A DNA stretch of 64,000 bases from Chaenocephalus aceratus (taxonomy: Eukaryota > Chordata > Actinopteri > Perciformes > Channichthyidae). A model generated the notes under the pieces. The model was not told where the DNA came from, did no database searches, and saw only the letters and a program-made list of their open reading frames with translations. Numbering within the stretch: the first letter of the stretch is position 1; each line of letters starts with the position of its first letter. Location of the stretch: the NCBI GenBank assembly GCA_023974075.1, contig CM043792.1, forward strand, positions 23,627,514 to 23,691,513, in the 5' to 3' direction. This document shows positions 1 to 27,904 of the stretch, in pieces. A program made the position numbers and the translations under genes.

Positions 1-3000
1 TAAATACAAACATGACAAATTAATCAAGAAAAACTGTTTTGAAATCCAGGTGGGTGTCGTATGGGATATTATGAAAACAAGTGTTCCAAGAAACTACAGC
101 GTGGTTTTCTCATCAGCTGGCTTTTCAAGGCTGAACGACTTCCTTCTTTAGTCTTTAGTCCTTCTTGTAGAGACCCATGATCAGTTTTTTCTTTGTTTCT
201 GCCAGATAATGGTAAAAACGTTTCAGCCTCTTATGTTTTTTAGTGTGTGGTGTGTGTGTGTGCGCCATATATAGCACAATGTTCTCCTGCAGACCCCCCA
301 CTGTAGTCGGAACAACCGCAAAGACTGTATGAGTGCGTTGCCAGGTGTTTCCTTTGGTCTGTTGCACATAAAGGTACAGTGTAGTTGAGATCCAAATAAA
401 AGTTACATAAATATCATCTTCAACTTTAACATCAATAGATAAACTGAAAAACAAATCAACATTCCCATCAGGCTCAGCTTTAGTTTGTGTTTAGTGCTGA
501 TGTTAGCATTTAGCTCAAAGCAGCTCGAGCAGCTCTATTATTTTTTTGATCTTGGTCCCACAAGTAATACGTCTCTTTCATAACAGTCCTAACACTCCTA
601 CTACTCTAACAAAAAGTAAAAGAAAAATGTAAAAAAAAATTAGAGATGCGATCTTTTAAAGAGCAACCAATATTTTCAATTAATTTCTGAGTCAATTGAA
701 AATTATGTTGCTTGGTTTGGCTGGTCATGAAATCCAATAGTGGGACACCTGTTATACTGTCAAAATAAAGACGTAAATTGTTTTTTTATGCATCTTTAAA
801 ATCATGTTATCAAAGCCAGAATCATGAGGCAAAGGGTAACTAGCCCCAGTGTTGTCAGTCTTTACTAATGTGAAGGAAGAACTGCTTGGAAGATTGTGAC
901 AATAATGGATTAGATCTGTCTTCCCTTTTGCAGGAAATCACCGTAGATTCATATTTCCCCCCCCAGTTTTCTTTTAGTTGTAGACTAGCAGACAATCCTG
1001 ATTTACTACCTACTTACGATATTGAAAGGACACAGTCACTGATGTAAAAGCTAATGTTTGTAATAATGAGGAATGAAACCTCATGAGTGTAAAGTGATTC
1101 AGTAATCTGAGCACTATGGACTGGAGTGGATGCTTCTCCAGCCTCATAAAGTGTAGCTGATGCTCTTAAGGTGAGTGGATTGTATTTTAAAATGAGTGCA
1201 ATGTGCTCTGGGAGGTGAAATGCAGGACCAACCCATCATTGTTGGCATCAGCACCCGCAAGGAATAGGTTACTTTTGATAGTGTGCTAGTTGTGACTCTT
1301 CTCCAGGTGGAAAAGAGCTGCTGGATCTATGTGGGTGTCTGAAGAGAAAGAAAGACAGTTGAAGCAAGGGAGCAAAGAATTTTTTTTGCTTTAAAAAAAA
1401 GGATTGAGACTGGAGGAGGTGTATAGAGAGCTGGTTAGACCAGACTGGGCGGCTTTGCAGTAGGAGGAATGTGGGCTATTTCCATTCCACTACTGTCATC
1501 TGTCAAGAGGCAGGAACCTGTCAAAGTGTGTGTCTGTGTTTGTACTGTGTGTGTATGTGTGTTTCTAGTTTGTGTGTGTCTCTCTGCATGCTTGAAAGCT
1601 GTGAGTAGGAGTAACGCCGAGGGGGAAAAACAATTACTACACACCCAGCAGCCGCAATCTCACAAGCACACAAGCGGGAAACAAGCTGCTAAAAGCTCTA
1701 ACAGCATTTCAGCTACAGTACTGACACACAGAGCACTGACCATCAGAAGGACATAGACACTTCTGCTGATGGCATGTCAGTCATCATGGGACCTGGAAAC
1801 GGCGATGTGGTATGTATTTCCTTCAGGGCATACAAAACGAATTTGTCTGGGGGAAAGTGGAATCGTACGAGGTGTCTTATTTTCTATTTCTACTGCAGTC
1901 CAGTGTAACAAAACAAGGTGTACACTTAAGTGAATGTTGGAGTTTTGTTTGTCAGTGTTTCACAGACTCTGACACACTTAACCTGGCTTTCTTACATCAC
2001 TCTTAACTCGGCAGGGTTGCACACATATGCAGAACCAAGCCACCAATCTAGTGCTGTGAACATGTGTAAGTGCTCTCTAATTATCTGCGGTGGGAACAGC
2101 TCGGCCCTCCTCTGTTCGCTCGTGCTATTGTTACGGGAAGGATCCATCCTGACCACACTCTAAAGTACAAACACAAAATAACAGACAACATCTCAATAAA
2201 AGGACTAACAAGAAGAACACCTGCTGCGTCAAATCTCAAATATATTTGCTAATGTTGTAGCTTTTGGACCAGATAATGTGTGTAGATAGAGTATCGCCTG
2301 AGAGGTACAAAAAAACGAACAAAACATACAATATTTCACAGCTCTCTGCAAATCCATATTTTGCTTTTCGGTTAAAGTGGAGTTGCACAAAAAAAGGCTT
2401 GTGTCAAAATACTTGAAGAATTGGTGCTTTTTTGGGGTTCTGTGTTTCCTCTAAGCTTGAGCATCCATGTTAAAGTAGTTTCATGACTCTCTAAGTTGAC
2501 TGTTCTGCAAACATGACCCAACACCACAGGGGTATCAGTATGCAAAACCATCCTTTCCGCTGACCTTGATGCGAAGGATATTGGAAAGGCATTACTTTCA
2601 AAGCCGTTTTGTCATAAGATTTTGAAATCTGCCAATAAAGGCCTGTGGGTCACGTCAGTCAGATCCCAATCTCTCCAGTATCTCCAGAAGCATTAGACGG
2701 TAGCTGTGGACTGGGACAGGGCAGTCATGTATTATTCAGGATCCTCAGCAGTGTTCAGTATCTGGGGCTTTAGGATTCTCCCTCAGACTAACATGTACCG
2801 AGACAGTGATCAGTGACTCCAACAAAGAACTTAATTGAGCTGAAACAGGGCCTCTGTTATCAGTGGCATGGATCATTATGCATGTGATCTGTTTCCTTTG
2901 TATGACTGTCTAGGGCAGGAAACGTTACAATTAGTCATGGGATACAAACTGAATACTGTAAGACTTGAAGGATGGAAACGTTTACTTTACTGCACTTTGA

Positions 3001-3724
3001 TATTATAATACTTTAATTAATCAGTTTTGGTTGATCTCTAATGTTTTGTATGTAAGTTACACATGTATTTGTTGACAGTGTAGGTAGGCAGACACACAGT
3101 GAGCTTTAAAGTGCCTTGTTTGTGAGCCAATATTTGTATTTCTTTATCATGTGACCAGGATCAGAAAGTATAATGCAGAGTTAAAGGATTACATTTATAT
3201 TGTGTATTACTTCCTGCAATATTTGAAACTGATTGCCTCAAGCGGCTATAGACAGTGATTTCTGAACAGGGAAGCTTTGATCAATGAGATATTAGCACAA
3301 ACAGTAAAATATGCAGGCATCGCTTTCCTGTAAATCCTTTGTTTGTGTAGCAATCAACTGCTTTCAGACTAACTCCTACTCAAGTCAATCTCATCTCACT
3401 TGGTTGTTAACTCTCGAATGTCCGTGTTGTCGTATCAGACGTTGACCCTAGCTGGACCTGGCTTGCTTTAAAAGTAGCACAATTCATTATGTCAAACCTT
3501 GGAAAGTATCTAGATATCCCTGCACTAATGCCAAAGGAACTGGCAACTGAATATGTGTCGCCGTTTGATGTCTATGTCTGGACCGCTGCGTAAAAAGGAG
3601 GGTTTCTGCCCGTTACTTCTCTTCTTACTTCTATAAGAATAAAACACGGAGGATGGAGATCTCTTTTCTCCCCCTCTTCTCCCCGCTGCAGCCTAGCAGC
3701 TGATCTCAGAACACGCTCCCCTCT

Positions 3725-3918
3725 CCTGCAGGGGGGCGTGGTCAGCTGCAGCTCACAGAATCAGCCCCCTGCAAAAACAGCGCTGGAAAGAGCAAATAGA
3801 GCGAAATGAGGCAAGTGCAGGATCTTTTTGGTATTTTGAAAAAAACAACTATATTTATATACTTTATATAGGTATGGCCCTACAATATATTGTTCAAATA
3901 TAGCATGATAGGTGTTCT
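3725..3918. mobile_element. 3' part of a TTAA-type MITE (family A)
   Basis: This segment matches the inner and 3' part of the element at 22994-23513. The shared block at about 3729 starts with 'caggggggcgtggtcagctg'. Both copies also share 'ggtatggccctac' and a terminus 'agcatgata' followed by a TTAA site, here at 3919-3922. The matching left terminus is not visible, so this copy looks truncated or rearranged. The TTAA target is typical of piggyBac-type cut-and-paste elements. The family assignment is inferred. Confidence 0.6.
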
Positions 3919-4389
3919 TTAATGATATGTTGTTGACAGGTTAGAAATTACGGTGAAGGGATTTTAAAGGGCATTGTATAATAGGACGTTACAATTTTAT
4001 GATATTTCCTTTGATCAATCTGCTCTGAATGAAACTTGCACAGTGGCACTTGCTCATCCATGCGTGCTGTCAGACCTATTGGGGTTAAAAAGGCTAAACA
4101 TGCAAGTTTGAACTATTATGATTATATATTGATTGTCAATGGAACATCAGCCCCCTGGGTAATATTAAATATAGAAGGTTTAGTGGTGTTGCATTGGTAA
4201 TCTATGTGGCTGTGCCTGGGGTTATGGAGTGTTTGTATATAACCTAAAAAATTTTTATTTAATTTTTTTATCAGGAGGGCTGCTCTCTAGGGAAATACAC
4301 ACGCAAAACACACACTCTACATTCCTAGACTTTCACGTTTAATGCATGAGATGTCCAGTCTCGGCTGTACAGTAGAAGTCTTCACAATG

Positions 4390-4542
<153 letters not shown>

Positions 4543-6055
4543 ACGCAGGAATTATTACCCAAAACGGGTTCAGTCTCTTCAGACAATCTGTCCCATTCTC
4601 CGGTCCAGGCCAGCTCTTTCAGAGTAGGAGGGATGGAGGAGGTTTTTGTTGCGCATCACAGGTTGCCTGCAGGGTCTCTTTTCTCTACAATTACTGCTTT
4701 ATGAGGCTGTTTAACTGAAGCCAAGGGACAACAACCGAGGCAGAGAGTGTGAAGATGTCTGCAGTGCCGGTATCTGTTCGTTCATCACTCTTGACTTTTT
4801 CCCTTTCTTTGCAGTTTGGCATTGAGAGCATCCTTTTGTGTCCTTGTTTCTTTCACACGCAGATCTTGCCTCTTAACAACTTTTCTCTCTTTTGTGTCCT
4901 ATTCAACTCCTCAGACGATTCACAGACGGGGTCCATAAAACAAAGTCGTGTTGCAAAGACAAGGGATAAGCAATGTAAGATGCTAAGACTCCCAAAGAGT
5001 CACAAATACATCATGAACACATGTATAATGATGTACACAAAATGGGCAAATCTGCTGAAACGATTGTGTGATATGATTGAAACCTTCTAAACAAATACCA
5101 AATGGACCTGGTTTGACATTTCTTACAGACAAATGCAAAGTAATGGTGTGTGCACACAGTAAAACAGTACATCTTTCTGTTTTTTAATCTTTTCTCTGAA
5201 CACACATACATTTTTTTTCTCAATTTCAAACATCAACGTCATGCCTCCACGGACACATACTGTTCTAATCACATCTCTCCTTTGACGTTATATGCAATCA
5301 CACTTTATAGAATAAAAAATGATAAAAATGAAAGAGAAAAATGTTAGGAAAGCAAAACCATTTGCAGAATCAGAGTACCTTTTTAATCGTCCCACAAAGG
5401 GGAAATGTGCATCGAAATGATCCACCCACACAGCAACAACCTCTCTTCCACTTCTACTGCCACTTGACAAAAATTACAAAAGATCAGTCTATATGGGATG
5501 GAATTATGTCAGCTGCCATCAAGAGCATTTACAACATATGGATCTATCATATAATAACTTGAGTCATTATTCAACTGCACAATACTTGGTAGACATGGTC
5601 TTTATATTCCATTATCATCTTTTTAAGAGTATTTCTCTTTCTTCCTCCTGTGCTTGTCTTCTTCTCCTATTTCATATTTTTGAAGTTGGTAGATATAGTG
5701 CTGTGTGAGAGAGAGATGATCACACACAGCCATCTGGATCCCTGCTCTCTTCACTGGCTGCTGCTCTGTGATAACATGAGCTCCAAGCTCTCACAATGTA
5801 ATAACCTAATAGTCCTAATAGTCACTTTGTTTTACAGAGCAAAACTGAGCAGAGGGGAGGATTCAAAAAGTGTGAGAGAGATGCAGTAGATTGATAAACA
5901 ATGGAGAGGATATAACTTTACTTTTCTTTTTCCATTATTTACACTGGGATGTGAAACAACGGGGGAAATCGTCTGAATTGCAAAGCTGCTTAGCGGCATG
6001 ATTCAGTTGGGGGATTAGAATCTGCTCTCTCCCCCACTTCAAGCACTGGGGTTGG

Positions 6056-6339
<284 letters not shown>

Positions 6340-7522
6340 CACTGGAGAATTACAATCTGGTATTGCTCCATGTGAAAATGACCTACTTCCTGTCAGCTCA
6401 CTCTCAAATGGATTGCTGTTTTCTGATGTGTCGGAGGAGAGAGGGGGAGGTTCTCCGAGGGGTCTGGGGGGGGAGAAGTTGACGTGGCACGGTTAAATGA
6501 AAGACCCAGGGACCCGTAGTGTAGAATAAATACTGTCCTGTGTGTGAAGTGAACATTCTATATGCATGGCGTGTGTATTGTGTAGTCACCTGTGTATACA
6601 GTATTTGTGTGCTCGTGCAGTAAAACAGGCGTGTTGTGTGATGTGTGCCGCGCTCTCTTTGAATGGTTAATTACCCCAGATGAAGGGCCGACGAGAGACT
6701 ATCAGAAAGCCAATATTTCAGGGGGCGGGCCTCACCAGATGCTCAGCGGTCGGTTCATTTGGTTTGTAAAATTATTGCTATGAGAAACTACATTTTATAT
6801 GGCTTTTTTCTAACACCTGCTCTATATTTATACTGTGCCGTGAATAGACATGAATACAAATGTTTACATATCCTTCATAATGACACTGTGAAAACAATGT
6901 ATACAAGGTGTTTCATAATAATATGTTGTGGGAGGAGACCAAATATAGCGCCATAATAATAATGTTGCTCAGTATTTGCTGTACGTGTCAATAAACTACT
7001 CTTAGGTGAAAATATGTCAATATTGTCTTAGACTTTCTTTCCGTGATCTGAGCCTCAACATAATGTCGTCAGCACTTCACTCTGAAAAAAGAATGTCCAA
7101 CCATACAAATAATCAAAGTCTTGAGACGACAAATGACGGGCCTTTCAGAAAACTTTAGATTTTCCAGTCAGACCTTTGAGACGATATTTAAGTAGTTAAC
7201 TGGTATTGTACACTAATAGATTATAATATTTTTTACTGTATGATTGAAGAATTGGTTAAATCCACCTGCCATTGAACAAAATATACATTAGGAAACATTG
7301 TAATGTATTGAATTCCCCTTTACTAACTTACCTGAGAGTGTATGAACTCCTCTGTTAGGGTATTAATTCAGGTCATGAGTAATGCAGGTATGCACTAAAT
7401 CCCTGTGACTGGCTGGCTGATCGGAAGGTGAATTAATGTAATCCATCCTCATAAATGTGCGCCTCCCTCCCTCTCTTACTCACACATGCTCTTTAACTTT
7501 CCCTTCTCCCTGTATTTTCCAG

Positions 7523-21340
<13,818 letters not shown>

Positions 21341-22819
21341 CTCTCTGAATGTAAAGCATCTCCATCATGCAGAGCAGAAGATTCAACCTGGAAGAACATG
21401 AAGTGAAGAAACAGGAAAGGTAAAGAAAACATGTTCTGAGTGGGAGAGAAGATTGAGAATGACTGAAGAGAGAGCGCCCTCTACTGTGTCTTTGTGTATT
21501 TCACAATGGTCAATAACGATAACGTGAATAAAACAACATCACTTTAATGATTATAAAGGATGGGGTTTGGGGTCAATACTAGCAAAGGCAGCCTTTCACA
21601 ATTAAATGTTTCTAAATTACTTATAATAATTGCACTCAGATGACAATGAAAATACACTGTGCTTATTATTTTGTACATAATGTTCAATCTTATGCAATCC
21701 AATACAACAACGCTGCCATGAGAGCTATGTGGAAAGTTTATGTTGAGGTGTTTAAATATGACATTTCCCTCATGGAAATAAAAAGGGTTGTAATTAGATG
21801 AATATGACAGCTCTAACTCAAACTGAACTATGAGATCACGTTTTTTTTACATTACACATTTCCATCAGTTGGAAATTAGATTAATTAAATAATATCCTTA
21901 GCAAATAGCGAAATTAATATACAATAGCAAAATAGGAAAACAGAGATAACTCCAATCTTCTCAAAGTCAAAACAAATGCCAGTTTCAACACATAGTTCAA
22001 CATTCAGTGAGTTGAACAACATGAGTTCATAGTTGAGATTACTGAAATGTACAAAGCATTTATATTTAAGGTTGTGACAGATTACATAATACATTCATAC
22101 ATAGGATTTATACAATGAGGGTTTCATGACCACATCTGAAATGATAGGTGTACTAGAAATAACCACTAGAATCAATTTTGCCCACAACCATCACTGGGTC
22201 AACAAAGTAAAAAGCACTTTTGAAAACATACATTTTAATTATGTGACAGAGTAAAGGTAATAAGAATGGGAAATTAGATTTGTATTCGATTTCGACCTAT
22301 ACCAAAAACAACTGTAAAGCAACAGATCTTCAAAGCTTTGTCACTCAAAAAAAGACAAAAGCACTGCCCCCCAGTGGATAAATGTGGAATCGCTATGTGA
22401 AGAAATGACATTTACAGATGATTTCTCCTGCACACTGTACAACACATTAATATAGTAAAGAGAAGTGCTGCTACATTTACATCTACACAAAAAGAATGCT
22501 TAATATTCAGCATTATCTTAACATCAACTCTTAACATTTATTCATATAATGTTAAACAGTTGCACACAATATGTAAAAATATATATAAAAACAAATCTTA
22601 ATGATCTGAGCAGTTTCAGTGTTCATGTATGTACATTTTCATTATGTCCTACTGTTATGATGCCAATATAAACATTTACATATAATACAATTTAACCAAG
22701 AGATGTAGTGTTGTTTCCCCTCAAATAAAGTTCAAAGGTAGTCTACTGAGAAAGAGTGACACCATAACCATGAGTTGTTTTCTTGTCCAAACGCTTCAGA
22801 CTTTCCTTCCACCTAGAAA

Positions 22820-22925
22820 GAATAATAATAATTTAATAATAATTCCTTACATTTAATATAGCGCTTTATCAATGACTCAAAGCGCTTTACATATACACAA
22901 TGAATGTAGGCAACTACTTGATTAA
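22820..22925. repeat. Interspersed repeat fragment ('tatagcgctttat' type)
   Basis: An AATAAT-rich lead is followed by 'tatagcgctttatcaatga' and 'caaagcgctttacatata'. This layout is shared with the repeat at 42876-43170. It is likely a fragment of a widespread teleost repeat. Confidence 0.55.
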
Positions 22926-22993
22926 ATCCCAACAATCATCTCTGCACCTATAACCACAAGCGGTTCAGATGGAATATTTTCCACAGTTCTTAA

Positions 22994-23513
22994 AGGGGAC
23001 CTATCATGCACTTTTGTACGTCTTTTATACATGAATATGTGTCCCCGGTGTGTCAGGGAACTCACCAAGTGTCAGAAAACACAACCCTCTCTCTTTTCCT
23101 CCATACCCAAATCTCTAAAAACGGGGCTGCAACGGATCTGATACAGACTGATACAGATTTGAAATTGTTCTGACGTCAGAAACAGGGAGCTCCGCCTATA
23201 TGGGCAACTCTCCACCTATCAGGGGAATGGGGGGTTGCCGTGGCATGGTAATAGCATGGTAACAGCATGGTAACAGCATGGTAACATGACGCTCGTGCCT
23301 CGTCCCCTCCTTTGCAGGGGGGCGTGGTCAGCTGCAGCTCATTTGCCACAGAATCAGCCCATGCAAAAACAGGGCTGGAATACAGCAAATAGAGCGAAAT
23401 GAGGCATGGCTAAAATGCATGATCTGTTTGGTATTTTGAAAAAAAACTTCACAGACATGTTTATATAGGTATGGCCCTACAACAATATTACAATATAGCA
23501 TGATAAGTCCACT
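22994..23513. mobile_element. TTAA-flanked MITE, family A, complete copy (520 bp)
   Basis: The element is bounded by TTAA on both sides (22990-22993 and 23514-23517). The left end AGGGGACCTATCATGC and the reverse complement of the right end, AGTGGACTTATCATGC, match at 14 of 16 positions. No transposase is encoded. A second copy of the 3' part lies near 3.7-3.9 kb. A related element at 46829-47311 shares 'atgcatgatctgtttggtat'. TTAA target duplication points to the piggyBac type. The superfamily is inferred. Confidence 0.85.
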
Positions 23514-23645
23514 TTAAGTCACAGTTATAGCTGCTACAAGTTGTATCTTTTCAGGAGAGAAAACTGAATAAGCCTTGTGACCTCTCGTGATTCTTTAGCG
23601 ACCTTTCAGTAATTTATGTGTGCCTCTGCTGTGGTGAGTGACCCC

Positions 23646-26052
23646 TCAGCAGGGTGAGGACAAGACATGGTCGTTGTCAGGGCATTTGAGGAGAGCTGGG
23701 TAGCTGGCGCTCATCTGGAGCGAAGCGTCACTCGAGATGTCGGAGGGACTTCGCCCGCGGGACCAGGCCTCCGGGTGGAGGAACTGGCCAGAGTGGTCGG
23801 AGCAGTTGCTGAGACGGGGGCGGTAGAAACCGGGGTGACGAGGCTGGTAGAGCTCCTCTGCTGAGTAGCGCTTCATGAACAGGTAGACGGACATGACGCC
23901 TGCACTCTGCAGGGGGTAGAGGGACACATTAGATTGAAACAAGGAAACAAATCAAACTATAGGAAATAAATAATGTGCTCAGAACAAGTGCCTTCATGTT
24001 GAAACAATTCAGTTTGCAAGTCCCCACAGCACCAAAATGTTGTTCCCAATGCCGTTCTCTTTATACATTCTCTAAGAATTGATAGCTGAAGAACTGTGAG
24101 ACGATAACTGCTGAATTAAAACAAATACAAAAATGGGGATACAAATTGCTGTCTGCACCTTAAACTGATTGTTTCTGAATTTGTTTTTGAATGATTCAGT
24201 TGGATGATCACCCTAAACATTGTTATTTCTTTTCTTATATCAAATTAGTAATAAGTGGTAATTATTGATAGTAATATCAACCATAATGTTTGTTAGCCAT
24301 TATTTTGTGTTGCAGTTCCCATCTTTGACCACTGTATGGCAGTAAACCATCACGACTTAAGAAGGTGGTGGCCACTTTTAGAAGGTACATATGTCAAATG
24401 TAATAAATACAACAGCACTTCAAAGACACATGTCTTTACGAGGCTCATATTGTCAGAAATGTGGACATTGAAGGAGGGAGGGTGGATTTTTGTAACAACA
24501 AAGTCAAGGACATTTTTGAAAATGATCAGCAGTATAGTATATTTGTAATGTTTTGGTGTATGTGTGTACACTGATGTAAGAGGCTCTTAGTTTCATATGT
24601 TGTTCACTGGGTTAAGATATTGTATAATGTGCTTTGATCACAACGATAGCCAACAGCTGAACATGTCAATGTGTCACTCACCTTAGTCAGCAGAAAAGAG
24701 ATGGCAGCGAAGGCAAAGGACCAGCCGTACTTGTAGATAAAATAGGCCTCACTGCTCCTAATACTGTTCAGCATTTCATCATTTATACTGGAGATGTAGA
24801 GCACCAGACCCACCACCAGAGCCAGACCTGACAGATTGATACATTAACATGTAGTGTTGGACAAAAACGCAAAGAAGAGAGCGCAGAAATGTGACAAGAA
24901 ATAGAGAGAAGATCTGAGTACCTGAGAGGATAAAGAAGATCCCAGAGACAAACGCCAGGATGGTGCGGTGAGGCCGGATGTGGCCGATGTTGTTGATGAC
25001 GAAGCCGATGAACATGAAGAAGAGGCTGACCAGAGGGAACGGAGTGGCCGAGCGAATCATCTCTAAGGATAGGAGGAAAACCAAAACATGCAACAGATGG
25101 GGGTTGAAGAGGAGAGGAACTTTGGGAATGTTTTGTTGATGTATGTTCATTATAAAGCAGCTTTTTTAAATTCCTCATTCGTCAGGTTGGATAGAAAAGT
25201 GGTCTCTTTGGAGGAAGGGGGAACAGACAATCTTGAGATATTTAGAAAAGAAAGTGGATTATTCCTGAGGTAAAGCTTCGACACTGAGCCTCACTGAAGG
25301 ACATCTGAGATGAATTGTCTGTAAAAATAAAAAAAGGTAATAGGTATTCTGGAGAGGGACGAGGCTACAGGGTTCAGGTGACTCACAAGCCGTATTAGAA
25401 AACAACACTTTTTTCTTATGAAAAGGCCAAACGCTGTTTATGTGTACAATCTCAGGGGGACACCTTGAGTTATTTAGGCGGGAGTAACTTACCGAGCACA
25501 CTTCCTGTGGACTCTGACGTCAACTGGACATTCATGGGCATGATGTAGGCGATGGTGAAGCAGCGACCAGATTCCTCACCTAAGACAAGAACATATAGAC
25601 AAAATTGAGGTGAGAAAGAAAGGAGGAGAGAAACTGGGAAACAAAAAAGGACAAAAACAGGCAGACAGGACCAAGAAGACCCCAGCTGCTGATGCAAGGA
25701 ATGTTTAACTATTTTGAAACAACACTTATTTACTTCCTCTCTTCTTAGAGGATAGGTTTCATCCGACTCATATGTCCTGTATCATAGCCTGCATATAAAG
25801 GCATCATAATCCCCTATAAATCAACCTTGATTGTTTGCTTGTATTTAAATTGTAGACATATTCAGGAGGATCTCTCCTAGTTCAAAACTTAAAGTTTTCC
25901 TAAGAAACTTTCTTTACATAAGCATGACATCACATTCTGCCAAGACAGCTACACAGTCATTATTATCACTTCATCGTTGTCACATACAAACTCCAGCCGG
26001 AGTTATCTGTGGCACAATGAGATGAGATCATTCTCTGAAGACTTAAAGGTGT

Positions 26053-26092
<40 letters not shown>

Positions 26093-26172
26093 TGTGTGTG
26101 TGTTTGTATAATTATTCTGCAGGACTAATTTAAATTGAACGCACCTTGTTTCTCTCACACACCACACACACA

Positions 26173-26210
<38 letters not shown>

Positions 26211-26686
26211 GTGCATGAATGCTCACGCTGATGAAGTCATTGTGAATGTCATTCTGTGTGAATGTCAAAGCTGGCTGATGCAGTGATGATATGTGAGTGT
26301 GACAGGATTTTGTCTCTGCCTCTGCCATATTTAAAAGCTGCGCAGTATGAATAGACCTCCTTGAACAAAGATCTTACCACACTAAACTCCATTGCATGTG
26401 TCTGAGGAACAATACTGATTTAAAAACAAGGTTCACTGACAAAGCCTGTCCTAATCGTGGCAAGTGCATCACCCCAGACCCAACCCTCACCGGCCAGGAA
26501 GCAGACTCTCCAGAGGCCGGAGTGCAGCGAGGTCTTGACGACAATGCTCTGGTTCAGAGGCAGAATGACGCCCTCCTCCAGGTACAACCAGTAGTCGGTG
26601 CTGACCGCCACTCCCAGCAGCCCCAGGCCACTGATAGCAAACACACTGCTCAGCAGAGTCAGGGCCTTCCTGCTGCACGAGCTCAT
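23646..26686 (-). CDS. cacng5: Voltage-dependent calcium channel gamma-5 subunit / type II TARP
   Basis: Gamma-5 is a claudin-like four-pass membrane protein that acts as an auxiliary subunit of AMPA receptors. Exons in transcript order: 26686-26491, 25579-25493, 25062-24922, 24827-24682 and 23906-23646. They total 831 nt, or 276 aa plus stop, close to the 275 aa I recall for the human protein. The start MSSCSRKALTLLSSVF is family-like. Visible features are TM1, the LHSGLWRVCFLAG motif of this family with a glycosylation-type NQS before it, and GRCFTI. TM2 to TM4 follow (TPFPLVSLFFMFIGF, TILAFVSGIFFILSG, YGWSFAFAAISFLL). The tail has RGRSPSDISSDASLQM and ends SSPC, as in gamma-5 and gamma-7. 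FIGFVINNIGHIRPHR favours gamma-5. Every splice junction is GT..AG and in phase, with no frameshift. Its 3' end faces that of cyth3. Confidence 0.95.
26052..26206. repeat. Paired (GT)n and (CA)n arrays
   Basis: A GT array (about 26052-26101) and a CA array (about 26158-26206) are separated by about 55 bp of unique sequence, in the first coding intron of cacng5. The arms are reverse complements and could pair. Each has 'ggt' or 'cacc' phase breaks. Confidence 0.9.
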
Positions 26687-27440
26687 GGTGACAGTGAGGG
26701 AGCTTCCAGCTGTGGTGGTTACAATCAAAAAGCGATCTGGAGGAGGAGAAAAGGGAAAAGAAGAATTACTGGTAGAAATGTAAGAAAAGTTGGATGAGGA
26801 GATATGGGGAGTAAGAAGAATTACTGAAAGAAATGTTGGGAAAGTTGGATGTGGACACGGTCGAAAAAGGAAAAAAACACACACAATACATTATTAGAAA
26901 TACAAATGAATACAGACACACAACTAGTCATATTACCATGAAATTATGAAAGAGTGTTATATGCTTCAGGTTATTTCTATTAATTCCAGCAGTTTTTATT
27001 TAATATATATTCCCATATGTCTCCAATGTCAATAGTCTAGCCTAACTGACATTGGTGCATCATTTTCAACACCAGTTATACATTTGACACATTTCTTGCA
27101 ATGATATGCTATGCAGTTTTTCCCCTCAGGGGGGACTTGAGAGTGTCATTGAAACGATTGAGCATAGTGTGAATGACAACACGTCAATGTCAACCCTATA
27201 TAATATCATGATCTACTGTACAGTGCAATAAACTATACTACTACTAAAGTACATGTTAGCTTTAGTTAGTATAGTGTAGAAACCAGGACATTGTACACGA
27301 CACACATTCAACAACTGAGATTAAAAGAACTCAAAACAAACATCATAGTTATCGGAGAATATGTGAAACCCATCAAATATAACAGCAAAGGTTACACAAA
27401 TAAAATCATGTGACTAAAGCATGCAAACACTTGTTCTTAC

Positions 27441-27660
27441 GTGGCTGTCTGCAGTTTCGGTGCGGTCTGTCACGCACGTGAAGGAAAGGTGCAGAAAGTT
27501 TTGTAGTAAAACTACAGGGAAATACTCTCTGTTTGTTCAGTGGCGAGAAAACGACTCCAACTTATTGGTCTCAAATTCCTTCAGAGAAGTGAAGCCGAGA
27601 GAAGCTTTAAGAAGCAAGAGACGATGCAGCAGTGCGTCAGTGCTCAACACACAGAACAGA
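27441..27660 (-). promoter_or_regulatory. cacng5: Candidate 5' untranslated exon and promoter region of cacng5
   Basis: On the minus strand a good donor (CAC followed by GTAAGAAC) ends a possible exon at 27441. Acceptor-like sites (ccaccacag, cctccag) lie just 5' of the coding start at 26686. A long CT-rich tract on the coding strand follows upstream at 27666-27846. The exon is inferred from splice signals only. Its 5' end is unknown. Confidence 0.35.
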
Positions 27661-27665
27661 CTGAG

Positions 27666-27846
27666 TCAGAGAGAGAGAGTGGGAGATAGAGAGAGAGTGG
27701 GGGAGAGAGAGAGATAGAGGAGAGGGGAGAGAGAAAGTGTGGGGTGAGGGGGAGAGGATATAGAGGGAAAGAGGGAGAGAGGAGGGAGGGGGGGGAGAGA
27801 GAGGGGGGGGAGAGAGAGGGAGAGAGCGAGTGAGAAAGAGAGAGTA
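27666..27846. repeat. GA-rich low-complexity tract
   Basis: About 180 bp of GAGA and GGGGGAGA units. The strand with the cacng5 sense reads CT-rich. Polypurine tracts of this kind can form triplex DNA. Confidence 0.95.
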
Positions 27847-27904
27847 ATGCCTGATTGTTTAAGGACCAAGGACAGCTCTTACAGGAAGATCACGAATGCA
27901 GAAC

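Noticed and set aside
1777..1812. ATG-led segment ending gatgtg|gtatgt as exon 1 of cyth3 (MGPGNGDV)
   Set aside because: The sense and position are tempting, but the donor leaves phase 0 while the exon at 7523 needs phase 1. Using the next GT gives an odd residue. Exon 1 is left unassigned.
26420..26884. The cacng5 frame extended upstream to an earlier ATG (MCVFF...)
   Set aside because: The extension has no family similarity and crosses acceptor-like sites. MSSCSRKALTLLSSVF at 26686 matches the family start.
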